Part shown: positions 11,576 to 23,203 of the stretch, piece after piece
How the letters are laid out: each line of letters starts with the position of its first letter
How positions within the stretch are numbered: position 1 is the stretch's first letter
From: Laccaria trichodermophora
Lineage: Eukaryota; Basidiomycota; Agaricomycetes; Agaricales; Hydnangiaceae
Assembly (NCBI GenBank): GCA_018417955.1
Contig: JACTVC010000002.1
Span: 3,782,001 to 3,846,000 of the forward strand
Direction: 5' to 3'
Length of the DNA stretch: 64,000 nucleotides
Program-made: the position numbers and the translations under genes
Notes under the pieces: model-generated
The model's input: only the letters and a program-made list of their open reading frames with translations
What the model was told of the DNA's origin: nothing
The model's database searches: none

Positions 11576-11629
11576 AAACATGTGCACAGGATGCATCACA
11601 TCACGTGATGCATTCCAAGCACATGTTTG
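11576..11629. repeat. 54-bp hairpin with TCACGTGATG core
   Basis: AAACATGTGC...GATGCATCAC pairs with GTGATGCATT...GCACATGTTT around an ATCACGTGAT centre. It lies inside the right half of the 1.8-kb element, close to its right terminal repeat. Confidence 0.65.
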
Positions 11630-11825
11630 TGGGTCATGTGACTCATCACATACATCAATCCTGGGACTAGTCCTGTCTGAAAATCCTCAGGACTGTCTTC
11701 AGTCCTCAGGAATGGACCCCCACAGGACTGAAAAAATTGGCTGGTACATCAGCCAATACTCAGTCCTGGTAATCCTCAGGAATCCTCAGGAATCCTCAGG
11801 AATCCTGCAGGAATCAGTGGGGGAC

Positions 11826-12490
11826 AATAAAGACCTCTGCACGTCCCAGAGCGACCCGGAGCCGACCCGCTCACCACTTGGCAACACCGCGTTCTAGCGT
11901 GACGGTAGAGGCTTGGAGCGCCCATTTTCTTGGCGAGCCGTTGGCGGGAATGGAATAGGTGGTGAGGTACACTTCTATAGTGAGAACACCCCCTCCCCCC
12001 CCTTTACTTGCGCATTCACGCTACAGTGTATTCAGGCACATATATGCGGGGATTCAGATGTGTTTGTTGGCCACGAATGCCCCCAGTGAGCCAAGTTCCC
12101 CTTCCCCTCGCTTCTATACTCAAGGGATATATTACCTCGTCCCTCACCCGAGGCCAAAGGCCGAATTTGATGGATTTGGATTTCCTGGGGCATCATGGTT
12201 GAGGATGCATGATTGAAAAGCAAAATCCGACGCGTATGATGGGAAATCGAATGCCGAGTTGAGCTGGCTCTGGAATTTCTACGGTTGGGCAGCCGCGTTA
12301 CCCGATTCACCTTCCATTTTCATGGCTGGTCATAGTGTTGGGCATTTTCTGTACTTCATGTCAATTACTTATATTCAATACAATTTGATTATTCACTTCA
12401 TTTGCATTATTTTGAGAATTATGAATTGCCCACAATATCTCAGAAAGCTTCCCAAGGGGACCAATTGTTGCATGACCTTCCAAGGCAAAG
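11826..12490. other. Non-coding stretch between two repeat elements
   Basis: Contains a poly-C tract (about 11988-12002) and AT-rich sequence after 12300. The short open frames show no recognisable protein features. I see no gene here. Confidence 0.5.
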
Positions 12491-12494
12491 AAGA

Positions 12495-14285
12495 TGGTGG
12501 AAGGTTTGCGATATCATCAGGAAAACTCTTCGCATGTGGAAGGTCTGGTGTGTCTGACACGTCTGACAGGTGTGGCAAGTTTTCTTGTCAGAAATATTTT
12601 CTTTCCATACTTTCATCACAAAGTCAGATTCTTTTCAGTATTTAATTTGTATCATATTCTTTCAGAATCTGAACCTCACCAGAACTGCATCATGAACCAT
12701 TCAATTCGTTCAAGTCCGTTGAAACTCCGATGGACCTCGATGAGAGGTCCAACTTGTAACCAAACACAAACACAAACACTCTCCTCTTCCCACCACCATC
12801 CCCATCACCCACTCTACGTGACCACCTCGCATCGTGAGCGCTTGAGCACCCACCATGGGCTAAACAACATTCCGCACATCGACCACCACATCATGCGCCC
12901 GAGGCTCAGCAACAACAACAACACATGGCATGCCATGTCTTCCACGACGACCCCCCCTCCTGCCGCTACCTCCCCACATTGCCTACAGCCGCCACTGCCC
13001 ACTACCATCGTCAACCGCCCACACCCACCTCGGCACACAGCCATGACAGCAACAATGTGCCAATGCCACATCAGCAGCAGGCGACGTGGCATGTCAACAG
13101 TCCTGACGTCATCCAGACGGCAACGACGCATGCCGTCATCGCCGTCCACAGTAGTGCAGGTGAGCACATTACGTCGTAAGTTCCCACCAACCCCCTCTTT
13201 CTCCTTCTAATGGCCACAACCCACCCAGCAGCCAACGTAACACCCGCCAACCACTGCCACGTCACCGCCTCACTCTCTGTTACATTTGGTGATGACAACT
13301 CAACACGACGATGACGACGACAGAGACGGACGCGACGTGGCGGCAATGACAGACGACCACAACGGTGGTGGACGACCACAACGATGCAAAGACCATGATG
13401 ACGGACAACAACGGGGATGCACGAGTGCCCTTCCACCGGCCCTCCCCTGAAACTGAGTGGGGCATACCCTCATGTCCATTTATTCATGTGCGGGTGTTAC
13501 CTACTCATCATCTTTTTATAAGTCATCTAGTAGATACCAGTACATCTCTGTAATCCAAGTACTCTTCTAATAACTATTCTATTGCCTGCTGTTGTGTAAA
13601 AATTGACATGGAAGAAAACTTCTGGATGGTCTGATGTGTCTGATCACCTATTGCCAGATCTGTTTGTGAGGTCAGAATGAAATTTGTTGGAAATAGAGGA
13701 TGAACTACTATTATGTACGAGATTCTACAGTCCTTATATACCTAATTACTATGTATCTACCATGTTCTAGTGTTATCTACATACTCGGGATTACTAAGTT
13801 AATAGTCCGATATTACTAATTAATTAAGTGCGAGAATGTACTGGCAAATGCCAGATTGTACTATTCCAACAAAATTATGACGCAAAAAAGTGTTATGGCA
13901 TTGGGAGGGTATTACTGTACTATTTCGTTCAATTCGGCAGTAACGCGTCACGCGGCCTTGAAAATCGCAGAAATGTAACACTTGTAACAGGCAAATTTTT
14001 CCCGTGCCGAAACGGTTTCGTCGTAACAGTCTCAAGAAAGCAAAATTTTGCGGCCTGTGGCGCCGTACTGCCGAAAATTTGGCCTTGTCACGGCCAAATT
14101 TTGCAAGTGCTGAAATCAAAATTTCAGCTGGGCAGTAACGCGTCACGGGCCCTGCCGAATTGAATGAAATAGTACAGTATGTCGCCACTCACGTTCTGAT
14201 GGTCTGGAAGTGTCTGGCTGGTCTGGCTCCAGACCAGCCACACGGTTGGAGTTTTCCTGATGATCCTTCCAATGTTGGCCCAACC
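12495..14285. mobile_element. Degenerate inverted-repeat element (candidate)
   Basis: The core ATCATCAGGAAAACTC at 12513-12528 recurs in reverse complement at 14249-14264. Flanking words on both sides also pair loosely (GGAAGG outside, GTGTGG and GGTCTGG inside), giving imperfect ends of about 60 bp. The interior is CA-rich, with ATGGCATGCCATG and CACGTC-type words similar in flavour to the previous element, and has no transposase. A related direct word (GGTCTGATGTGTCTGA) at about 13625 hints at internal rearrangement. Boundaries are approximate. Confidence 0.42.
13915..14177. mobile_element. 263-bp MITE with 26-bp TIRs and TA target duplication (Tc1/mariner type)
   Basis: The left end CTGTACTATTTCGTTCAATT (continuing CGGCAG) and the right end match in reverse complement with a single difference. 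Each is flanked by TA (13913-13914 and 14178-14179), as expected for Tc1/mariner insertion. Just inside both ends a direct word GGCAGTAACGCGTCACG occurs in the same orientation. There is no coding capacity. It lies inside the older inverted-repeat element, so it inserted later. Confidence 0.85.
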
Positions 14286-15479
14286 TTACATACTTTTCCA
14301 TTCATGACTCCGCATTCCACATTTGTTGACACCAGTGGATGACAATGTAAGGTCGGCTTAGAATTGTGATACATTAGTGCTAATTGGTTGCATTGTAATG
14401 TAAGGTAAATGCTGATTTGCTGATGTGGTAGGACAGAGGTATCTTTTGATACAAATGAGTATTATCAAGGTAAGTATACTGTATCATCAGACATTACCTT
14501 GCTCCCCTTTACCAACACCCTCTCCGACGCTATTCCGTTCATCGCACAACACCCGTCCTCACACGAGAGATCCAGGAACATTGGGAGGTATTCCCTTTGT
14601 GCCCTCTCCCTAATCGTTCGAAGGTGATTGAAGGTCCGTAAGTTTGGATGATGAGGTGTAATCTAGGCAAAACAGGGTTCCTCTGGCGCGTGGAACTGCG
14701 CCTCGGGAACCCGCGAAATCTATTTTGTAGCCTCAGTGTCCTTACTGTCTACATGTAGATACGAGGAATTGAGGGAGTAGGTGGGTGAATGCAAATGTTA
14801 CCACTGCCTGTCAACTCCGCTCCAGGCCCGATTAGACTACTGTGAAAAATAATTCTAAACTCGATTTTTCTTGCTCTCTGCTTTATATCCTGCACTCCAC
14901 CAACGTTGCCGTTGAGAACCAGTCAGAGCCCTGTGCTTATCATTCATGTCATATGTCCCTCCATTTCTCGTCGATCCCAGGAGACGTGGATTGCTCGCGT
15001 TTGGCGAAAGCGAAGAGTTGACTTTCTCAAGATGCGAAAAACCCCAGATCATTAATGAGAGAGCACACACATTGACAAATCTGAAACTGAAAAGTGGACA
15101 GTGGACACATAGTTCGTTGGAGGGTTAGTTTGGGTTTAGTGGCAAACACGGTGGTTAAGCAACCCAGGACTTAAATTGCCTGCAAAGCAATGGCCTGCAG
15201 CTCACAAGTTATTCTCAAAACTCAAGGCTCGCCTTCTTGATCTCCTTTGCATCGTTCTTCCACAAGTCATATACTTACTGGACCTAACAAAGAATGCCAC
15301 GCTGGCCTGGCGAGCGATGGTGCATTGAAGGTGCATCTTCCATATCTATAATGTCATGTAAATTTATACTAGACGTCTCACCCGCATACTCTAGAATACA
15401 TCTCCGCATCGATTGACCTTGCACGTTAGTACGTGAAGATGAAGAGGGCAGCCATGATTTTCAATCTTGTTATGATTTG
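14286..15479. other. Non-coding stretch before the separase relic
   Basis: Unique-looking sequence without a gene I can support. Part of 15180-15300 (for example WPAAHKLFSKLKARLLDLL in the plus strand) may be a further decayed piece of the following pseudogene, but I cannot anchor it. Confidence 0.4.
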
Positions 15480-17705
15480 CCGAGTTGTTGGCCTCTATTG
15501 GGGATGTATCTCGAAGGTACGATCATCCTATTGCCTTTGGTGGTTGTGTTTTGAGTTTGAGATGCAGCTCAGGTGTCTATAATGAGGCACCAGATCATTT
15601 AAGCAGATTGGATGCGGAGGAGAAAGGATTGTCCAGTCTTCAACGGATTCATACGCGGGTCAATGGAGAAGGCGGCGATGGCTTCACATGTCTTTGGATT
15701 GATGCAGCCCTGCAATGTAGTGTCCTTCAATATTCCATTCATCCTTGTTAACCTCAAGCCTCTTTAAGAAGACGTTGCTACATTATTGTCAATGGAATCG
15801 GGCTGTGGACACATAAACCCTCCGCCTCCATCCTCCACTCAATCATCCTTGGAATTCAATCCATTTGAAATGACAAGTTTGGTTACGGCTGAACAAACAT
15901 TCCCTCCAGCTGCCAGCACAATCACAACCTAGGCCGAATAAGACATGCCCTTCCCAATCTTTCATGCATGATTTGGAGTGGTGGACAGCTAGAGCACTCT
16001 GTTCGCGGTATCGCAGATGTACCTGTTGCGTGGATCTCCCCGAAAAGCTGAGTGCATTGCACAGCAAGCTCATATCTCGCTGACGCACTGAACCTTCCCA
16101 CTGTCTTTGGCCGCGCGTTGGCTTGTAAGGGAGAGGTTGAGCTTCATCTCGGTCAACTGCAGGAGGCAAACACAACATTGGAAAAGCTGCTGCGTTTGCC
16201 TGGCATTGATATTGGTTGTCATTCATCGGCTCTTAGCTGGGTGTAATGAGCGAAACGCTCAGCACAAGGATGTCCAAGACCTTTACCTTTCTATAACGAA
16301 AATGCTGGAGGAACTTGGCGTTCCAGCAATTCGAGACCTTAGTGTTTGGTTACGCGACATTGTATCTGTTTCTCCCAAAGAAATTCTTTCGCTTCAGTCC
16401 TCAACGATCACTGGGAGCATCTCCTTGGACAAAGCTTCTCTTTGACACTGTTGCTACTGAACTCCTGACAGCCGTTCTTCACTAGCATAGTACGCTCATG
16501 TCCATTTTTTCGATAGCTTTCTCTAACACAAGTTAGTCTGGTTACGGCGCGATCAGCAAGATGAAGACCTCAATAGTTTGCTTGAGAAGTTCTTGTACTT
16601 GCCATCTTCATCCAGAATGAAGGTAAGAAACCTCGATTTCGTCCCAGCGCAAAAGTCTGACTAATCAATATCGAAGGCGGATGAGAGACCAATGTCGGAC
16701 CAATGGTAGACTCACTCTCTACAACATCAATGCTTGCTTCCGTGCTGATTTGTTCCTGAGTTCCCTTGCCGAGTTTAGTGGGTTGCTCGTTGCAAAAACT
16801 TACCAGTACATCGCAGTAATCGCCATTTCCATCTGATTGTCTACCTCGCCAAGGTTGCATTCGCATTACCTACTCAGTATTTCTGAACGCTCTGGAAGAG
16901 GCAGAGAAGTTATTTTGAGCAAACCTATCATTGCCCTCTCGAAATGATAGTGTCCTCAAGCTTCGGGATGCTGCAATTTCTCTCACACTGATCAAAGCCT
17001 TCCAAATCTCCCTTGGCGGACCAGAAACTCGCGGCTCAGTGGTCGCTACCACAATACTGGGTGGAATTACTTCTAACACTCATGATTGGGGATCTCGATG
17101 GTTTTACAGATGTTTCAACTGCAATTACCGAAGAGATGTTGGAATCCATCCAACACAAATTTTCCGCACTTCACATGTCGGACGACCTCCAGTGGCCACT
17201 TATCACCTTCATGGGATACCCCACCCTCAACCAGAGATATCACACCCAGGCAGATTCAACGTTGATCTGGATTCCAATAATGATGCAGAAGATGGTGCCT
17301 TGTGAGAAGATAGATACCTTGATTCAAGCTTACTGGACGAGAAATGTGGCTCGCGACGCCTTGACGTTCAATCACTTTCGACCTCGCAGATGGGGGACCT
17401 TCTCGAGAACTGGATCACAATCAACAGATGATAAGAGCACATTCTCTATCTCACGACGAGCGGAGTTGAAGGAAGCCAACCTTGTTTTCTACGTGACTTT
17501 GAAAGGAGGGAGGATAACGGAGATGACAATGAGGAAGACCTTTTGGGGTTCGATGATGCTATTGGCGAGTTGCGTGAGATGGGATTCGTAAGGTTGAGTG
17601 ACGAAGGTCAGGATGGCCGTCAACATCAAATCCGATGACGAAGAGGCTTGCGCGAATTGGTGGAAGCTACGGGGTGATATGGACGGGGGATTTATGCATG
17701 CTCAA
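15480..17705 (+). pseudogene. Separase (ESP1/separin) pseudogene, catalytic end missing
   Basis: Scattered frames in the right order resemble the middle of fungal separase, the protease that cleaves cohesin. A helical block (LLASIGDVSRRYDHPIAFGG, YNEAPDHLSRLDAEEKGLSS) is followed by ALACKGEVELHLGQLQEAN, DLYLSITKMLEELGVPAI and LLEKFLYLPSSS. LTLYNINACFRADLFLSSLAE comes next in a shifted frame, then RDAAISLTLIKAFQISLGG, QSLSTSQMGDLLENWITIN, FDDAIGELREMGFVRLSDEG and finally KSDDEEACANWWKLRGDMDG. Successive pieces sit in different frames and are separated by stops (for example 16711, 17427, 17634). The sequence ends before the region that would hold the catalytic His and Cys. The match is to my memory of basidiomycete separins, not a search. 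The relic adjoins transposon debris on its left and the NTPase pseudogene on its right. Confidence 0.6.
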
Positions 17706-17846
17706 GTATATACCATTTTATCTTTGATCTCGGATTGGACATCATTTACTCAAGACTGTGTCGTTTAGCATTGCCCTTGTGCAGCAGAAAGCCTCATGAT
17801 ACATGAAAAATCACTGTCTTGTTCTACATCAAAATACAAACATCAA

Positions 17847-20800
17847 CTACATCTGCTTCTCGTCATTACTGCCAGATTCATCATCTGACTCTGTGGAAGC
17901 CCCCACCTCCACTGTTTCTACTGGGGTGTACGTTGTGAGGTTCAAATCAGGATCCTCGACCCAATGAAATGAGTCAGTCCCCTGGCTGAAGAAAGGCTTC
18001 AGCTTCATAACTGCAGAAAGTGATGCAGAGTCCTGGCGTGCATGCTCGAGTAGGACATTGCGAGAGCGGAGGAGGAGTGCATATTTCTCCTTCTGATCTT
18101 CACGAATGACAGCATATACCGATGATGAACAACCATAGGCAAATATTTGGTACCTGGGGTGAACGTGCCCTTCAGATCGCAAAGATCTCCTCACTGCAGG
18201 CGCCGTGGTGGTGAGGTGTGATACTGAGGCTTGTGCAGCCGTTGCTTTTGCTTTTGAGCCTCACGCTCTAGGTCCTGTTGTAAGGCGAGGTTGGACTCCT
18301 AACTCCATGATTATAGCGATGTAAGGGCGCAAACCAGACATTGGCAGGTCTGCTTTTTGATGCTCACATGGCTTATCCTGCCCGAAGAAGCCAATGTCTT
18401 CTTGCTTGATGGCATATTTTGCCTTTGACCCTGCGGCTGCACGTCTTTTGAATTGAACCAGTATTCCTGACATGACGTGTTCACAAAGGGGTGCATCCCA
18501 AAGAAGAACTGGAATAATACAGTCCACAGCACGATGGTTGTTAGGACAGATGATAGCCATACCCCGAGCATATGCTGCCCACATAGCATGGGTGGTAACA
18601 CCACGGTGATCTGCCACCTTGGCATAATGTGTAAATCTAATTTTGGCGTCCTTGAAGGCAACCGAAAATGTCTCTCCGGAGTCAATGTGAACATTATCTG
18701 GTGAAGCAGATAATACATCTTGCGCATGCTCTGGGGTAAATAACTTCTCAACAAATTCTGTGAGAAGGCACCCATTGCTAAAGTGTTGGTCGCTGATGGC
18801 CCCTGTGAAACATGCTTGATAGGCATGTGTGAGGAGCTCGCGACCAACAAGTTCTCCCAGTTCCCCAACATCCAAAATGCCATCACTGAAGCTTTGCGTG
18901 AGCGTCTCCAAGACAATGTCAGGGGACTCTGCTCTCCAGCGGCAGAGAGTACGAGAGGCTGCTTCCGCTATCAGTGGCTCTGAAGGGTATCCCGAGGAGA
19001 AATATTCTCGGTGCTCTGGGACTGAAAAGGCTGTACACAAGTGGCTTGCAACCATGCTGGACTCCAGAGTAGTGACCGATGCCTTTCGCTCATACGCGAG
19101 CGATAGCAAGACATCGAGGACTGCAAGTTTCCCAGTATGTGTAACATGGTTTACACTGTCACTTTCGGATGCGATGAGTTTCATGGTCGCAAGCCCAACA
19201 ACATCTTTCACGATGTTGGAATCTGGTTTGTCACCCATCATCGTCCAAAATCTAGCAGAACAGAATCAGTCAGAGTCAGTTTTGTAATTGAAATAACTCT
19301 CACAATGGCCTTCCGAATCTAGCCATGAAGGGAATCTAGGCTACATCACTATGGTGCAGGGTCCCAGGAACAAGAGCTGAACCAGGTTGCTCGAAATAGC
19401 AGTCGAACGGCGTTTCCGTTATAGGTGCAGGTAGGGGGTCAGGATTCAAACGACCTCGCTGGGATGGTATCATGCTTTTCTGTGGGGCAATGTGGGCCAG
19501 CTTTGACAGAGTTGATGAGTAAATGAAGAAAATGGGAAATTCTTGAAAATTCGCAGCACAAGAGCGGAATATATCAAGACGACTCTTGGAGATAGCATCA
19601 GCTTTAGCTCCCTTGGCCACTTGTAATCCTTCAGAGTCCATGAGTATATGTGCTTCGTCAACTGCACAAATCACTCTTGGTTTGGCTTCAAATGATTCAG
19701 ATAGCTGCCCTTTGGTGATGGTCTTCATGGACGACAAGCTCAATATCCTCAAAGCTGTGGTGGCAGCCAACCTAGAGGCGTTCACTGCGTGTTCATGATT
19801 CCCATCTGCATAGGGTTTCGCGTGAACCGCCGCGCGGGTTTTCGCAAGAACAACCTTGTACATCTCTCGTCGCCCTCCTCCAGCCAAGTAGTCTGACCAC
19901 CAAACTGCCAGCTGCTCTTGAGAGCGAGCGTTGCGAACGTTTTTTAGCAGCTCCGTGATATGGTTGAACAGGTGCTCGAAAAAGCGGAACACCGCAACTT
20001 CTAAAGTACTCTCGTGTTCAAGTGAAAGAAAGTACTCCCCGACCTCTGAATCAGGTTGGGGAAATATATGGGCTATGGTAGAAGTTGAAATGTCGATCAA
20101 CAGTAAAGACTGGGGGAAGACATACATTTGACGTGCGCATCATGATCAGATCCAAGATTCAGTGGGATGGTAAACACTAGCTTGGAAAGTTCATGGACCA
20201 TCCTTGTTTTGCCTGACCCTGAACTTTGAATTATAGCGACGTCTCTCCCGTAACTCCTCGGGTTGTCCATAAACATCTTCTCGATGTTGTTCAAGAGGAG
20301 TAAATGTCTGTCTCCAAGGAACTTCGTGGTCCAGGCCTTCACCATAGCTTGTGATTGGTAAGTATGAAGGTGCAAACTAGCTAGGATATTGGAGTGCACC
20401 TTGTTCTGATTTGGAAAGAGAGGAAGTAAGTAAAGGTTCAGCAATGCTCAAATTACTTACTGAGGATTTCTGCGTTCGGTTTGAGATGGTCCTGATGGAC
20501 CCCGCGTGCTTTCTCTTTAGGCTGGAGGATCTCTGCCGCAAAGTGAATGAGTTCAGAAGTTCTGCTGTAAGCAACGAAAGGCCAAACCTAGCCTTCGGAG
20601 AGTGCGAAAATGGCTTTCCGCGATGGACTGTTGAAGCAACTCAAGAACTTTTAGCCATATTTCTTTATCGGCATCGATGATTATCTTCAAGAGGGCATCG
20701 TGGTCAAAGTTGCCTATCTGGCGAAGAATTGTATTCAATAGCAGCATTTCGGACCCGATCAGAACTTTTCCTTCAAGCGTACGCTGCAATGACATGAGCT

Positions 20801-21026
20801 CTTTGTCAAATTGTTCATCTTTTCGGTCGAGGTCTTGTCTAACGACTGATGGTAGGGTCGTTAGCTTTGGCTTGGTCCTTGTTGGCTGGGTCGGCGGAGT
20901 CGAGAGTCGCTTTAGCATCCCTACTCCGTGAGGAGGGGAAAGTTGGGTTGACAGTTCGGAGTTTGAGAGCGCGCTACAAAGACTGTCACATTTTTCGGCG
21001 AAGCCCCCAATAGTTAACATGGACAA
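17847..21026 (-). pseudogene. P-loop NTPase of an expanded Agaricomycete family, damaged
   Basis: Exons run right to left. An N-terminal part (20553-21026) is followed by a P-loop exon with IIQSSGSGKTRMVHELSKLV (Walker A GSGKT, about 20200). A 52-nt intron near 20113 leads to a helical region with a Walker B-like VICAVDEAHILMD. A 3' block then contains FMARFGRPL, an intron, and MGDKPDSNIVKDVVGLATMK. The tail has HPRYQIFAYGCSSSVY and a final acidic stretch. Lesions: an in-frame TAG at 19336-19338 just before FMARFGRPL, and at least one, probably two, frame shifts at about 18230-18300 where the helix LALQQDLEREAQKQKQ lies out of frame with both sides. The N-terminal exon also does not join cleanly. 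Agaricomycete genomes carry many copies; a link to Crinkler-type NTPases is possible but not shown. Confidence 0.6.
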
Positions 21027-21159
21027 ACAAAAACGCGAGTTGCAAGCAAACTTGAAAACGATGAAACCAATTAATTATTTACATCCCAACTCGAAATGTT
21101 CATAGCAAAGAAAACAAAATCCCTATTGATACATACCGAAAATATCCGCCATTCCATTA

Positions 21160-23042
21160 TCATGAAGTGGCGCCTCCATCAGGTCGATGAACGTTGCCAT
21201 TTTGAGATGGTGAATGGTTGATACCAGGAGAGTAAACGTTTTGAGAAGATTCGGAGCGAGATCCCGGATGATGTGGTGGACCTGGAGGATGCTGTTGCAT
21301 GACACCCGATGGGGCATGAGGAAATTGCCCTGCCATGGAAGGAACTTGCCCGTACGCGACTGGGTGCGATTGCGGCCCGCTAGGAGGGAAAGCCTGCATT
21401 CCTCCTTGGCGCAATGTTTCCACCTCTCGTCTCAATAGCTCCACCTCTTGCACCATGTGTTGATGACTTTGCTTCAGATGCGAAACAAATTCGATGGCTG
21501 AAAAAGAGCCAATTCAGCAAAGTTTATATAGAATTGGCTTGTAATAAAAACCTTTTGTCAAGATTTCCCATTTGCTTGCTTTCATGCCACGGTCAGCTGG
21601 TAATTGGTCCCGCAAGTCGTCAAAAAGCTCTTTCATCTCTTTCCGCCGTTTTCTCTCTGCGAGCTTGTGTGATACACGAAGTTCAGGGGAGCGAGAATAT
21701 GGAGTTGCGCCATCTTTCGCAGATTTGCTAGACGCGTTGGGTGAAGGAGCACTAACAAGGTCTTCCTGCCCAGAGGAAGGTCCAGAGCCTGTGTTTTGAC
21801 GTGAGGGAGGGCGTGACCTGGAGCGCAATATTCTGGTCGGTCCGGAATGTGTAAGCGTATCGGGAACGGACATCCGCCGATCGGGAGGATAGTTCATGGA
21901 AGGGACAATGTTCATGTGAGTACTTGAATCAAAAGGACGCGAGCTCATGTTAGAATCCCCATCACTCTGCATCGATGGAGTTTCTTGGTCTGCAGGCTGT
22001 GAATTGACAGGCCACGAGAAGGAAGTCATACTTTGGGGGAGGCGACTATGCGATGAATCACCAGGATTGAAGCCTGGGTTGTAGGGAGACATGCTTGAAA
22101 CGTTGGGAAACACGGAAGGAGCCGAGTCCCGTCTCTCGTTCACAAACCACTGCGCCGCTCGGGAATCTACCGAGTTGCGACGATCATTTAGACTCAGCTG
22201 AGATATTCGTTGGGTGTCGATAGCAGAGCCGCGTCGTTTAGGCGCAGGCGCGTCTGCGTCCATATCCATTCCACTTGGTACGCCGGGACCAACTAGTTGA
22301 GGATCTATATCCTCACCAACTGGGGCAAATACACTTCGATCGACAGACATCTTTCTCTTGGTCCCATGTGCTGTCGATGATAGGTGAGGAAGGGTGATGG
22401 GGTTTTGGCCGACAGCGATTGAATGTCTGCGCATGTTAAAATCAAAAGATTGATGTTCGCGAACGCTTCGACGACTTGTGGGATTATGTCTATCATGGTC
22501 AACATTCAGATGAGATGGTTCCTTGGAGTTTGAAGAGGCTGAGGGGATGTCAGCATTGGTTACAAAGGACGTGGATGGAACGCAATACCTGACATATTAC
22601 GAGATTGTTCTTGTGAATCATGAGACAAGGAAGAGGGGGGTCGGTGGTCCGAAGACGGAGAATGCAATAGCTTGCGTAGGTGTGAATTGTGATCGGAAGA
22701 GGGCAACGTGGCGTCTCCAAACACGTATGGAGAGGATGGACGGGGGTCAGAGGAACGCGATTCAGCCATGTGGCTTTTGAGGGTTGAATCATGGTGGGCA
22801 GAGGATGGACCCGAAGAAGGAGAGCCAGGGGGGTCTGGGTGTTGCCGATAAGAAGTATTCACTTTCACAGGAGCAGCATGGAGAGATGGATCCGTAATGG
22901 AGCCTCTGCGCTGAGTCTGAAGATACTCCAGCGACGCAAGAGAGGTGACTGGAGAATATTTCGATGAGTCCCGTTGGGATGGATGCCTGCTTGCCCCATT
23001 TGCGATGGCATCGTCCTGGTCTGTCATCCCAACTCTGACCAT
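21160..23042 (-). CDS. bHLH transcription factor
   Basis: Three exons. The first (from ATG at 23042, or 23027) is Ser/Pro-rich. It is joined through an intron at about 22537-22590 to a long disordered second exon. That exon ends with a basic region and helix 1 (ELRVSHKLAERKRRKEMKEL, then FDDLRDQLPADRGMKASKWEILTKA). After a 60-nt intron, helix 2 (AIEFVSHLKQSHQHMVQEVE) continues into a short coiled coil (LLRREVETLR) and a Gln/Pro/His-rich tail. HxxxE/xR contacts of the basic region (H, E and R in HKLAERKRRKE) predict binding to E-box DNA. The protein is about 560 residues. The target genes are unknown; CACGTG boxes elsewhere in the window are possible but unproven sites. Confidence 0.85.
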
Positions 23043-23203
23043 CAGAGTGAGATCAGCTCAAGATTAGCTGTAATACCCAAGTAATGCCAGTTTCTTCGCC
23101 AACCTTTGACGCTGTCTGACTCTCAAAGAACTTTGTTGCAGCTCGGGCCAAGCCAAGAAATGATGCAGTAAAGCGCTTGATTGCGTTATGTAAACAAGCT
23201 ATA

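Larger units (their letters stand above)
10036..11825. mobile_element. Non-autonomous element with ~70-bp imperfect TIRs of GGATTCCT-like repeats
   Basis: The left end begins GTCCCCCACAGAATCCTGCA and runs into repeated GGATTCCTGG and GGATTCCTCAGGACT words to about 10110. The right end (about 11760-11825) is its reverse complement: CAGTCCTGGTAATCC, repeated CAGGAATCCT, then TGCAGGAATCAGTGGGGGAC. About 1.79 kb in total, with no transposase-like frame; the long open frames inside follow from G-rich repeats. Interior parts are a 420-bp near-palindrome, purine-rich 20-bp tandem repeats, 16-bp GTTGGTGGG repeats and a duplicated 100-bp block. No convincing target duplication is visible beside the ends, so the superfamily is not set. 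A terminal-repeat DNA transposon derivative is the most likely explanation. Confidence 0.66.

Noticed and set aside
9440..12000. CRISPR-like or centromere-like repeat array
   Set aside because: The organism is a fungus, and the repeats are inverted ends and short tandem units without regular spacers.
12494..13210. 238-codon open frame, His/Thr/Pro-rich
   Set aside because: It lies in CA-rich sequence of the second inverted-repeat element, has no start context or splice pattern, and competing frames are open on both strands.
18477..19322. Plus-strand frames opposite the NTPase pseudogene
   Set aside because: They are antisense shadows without splice structure or recognisable motifs.
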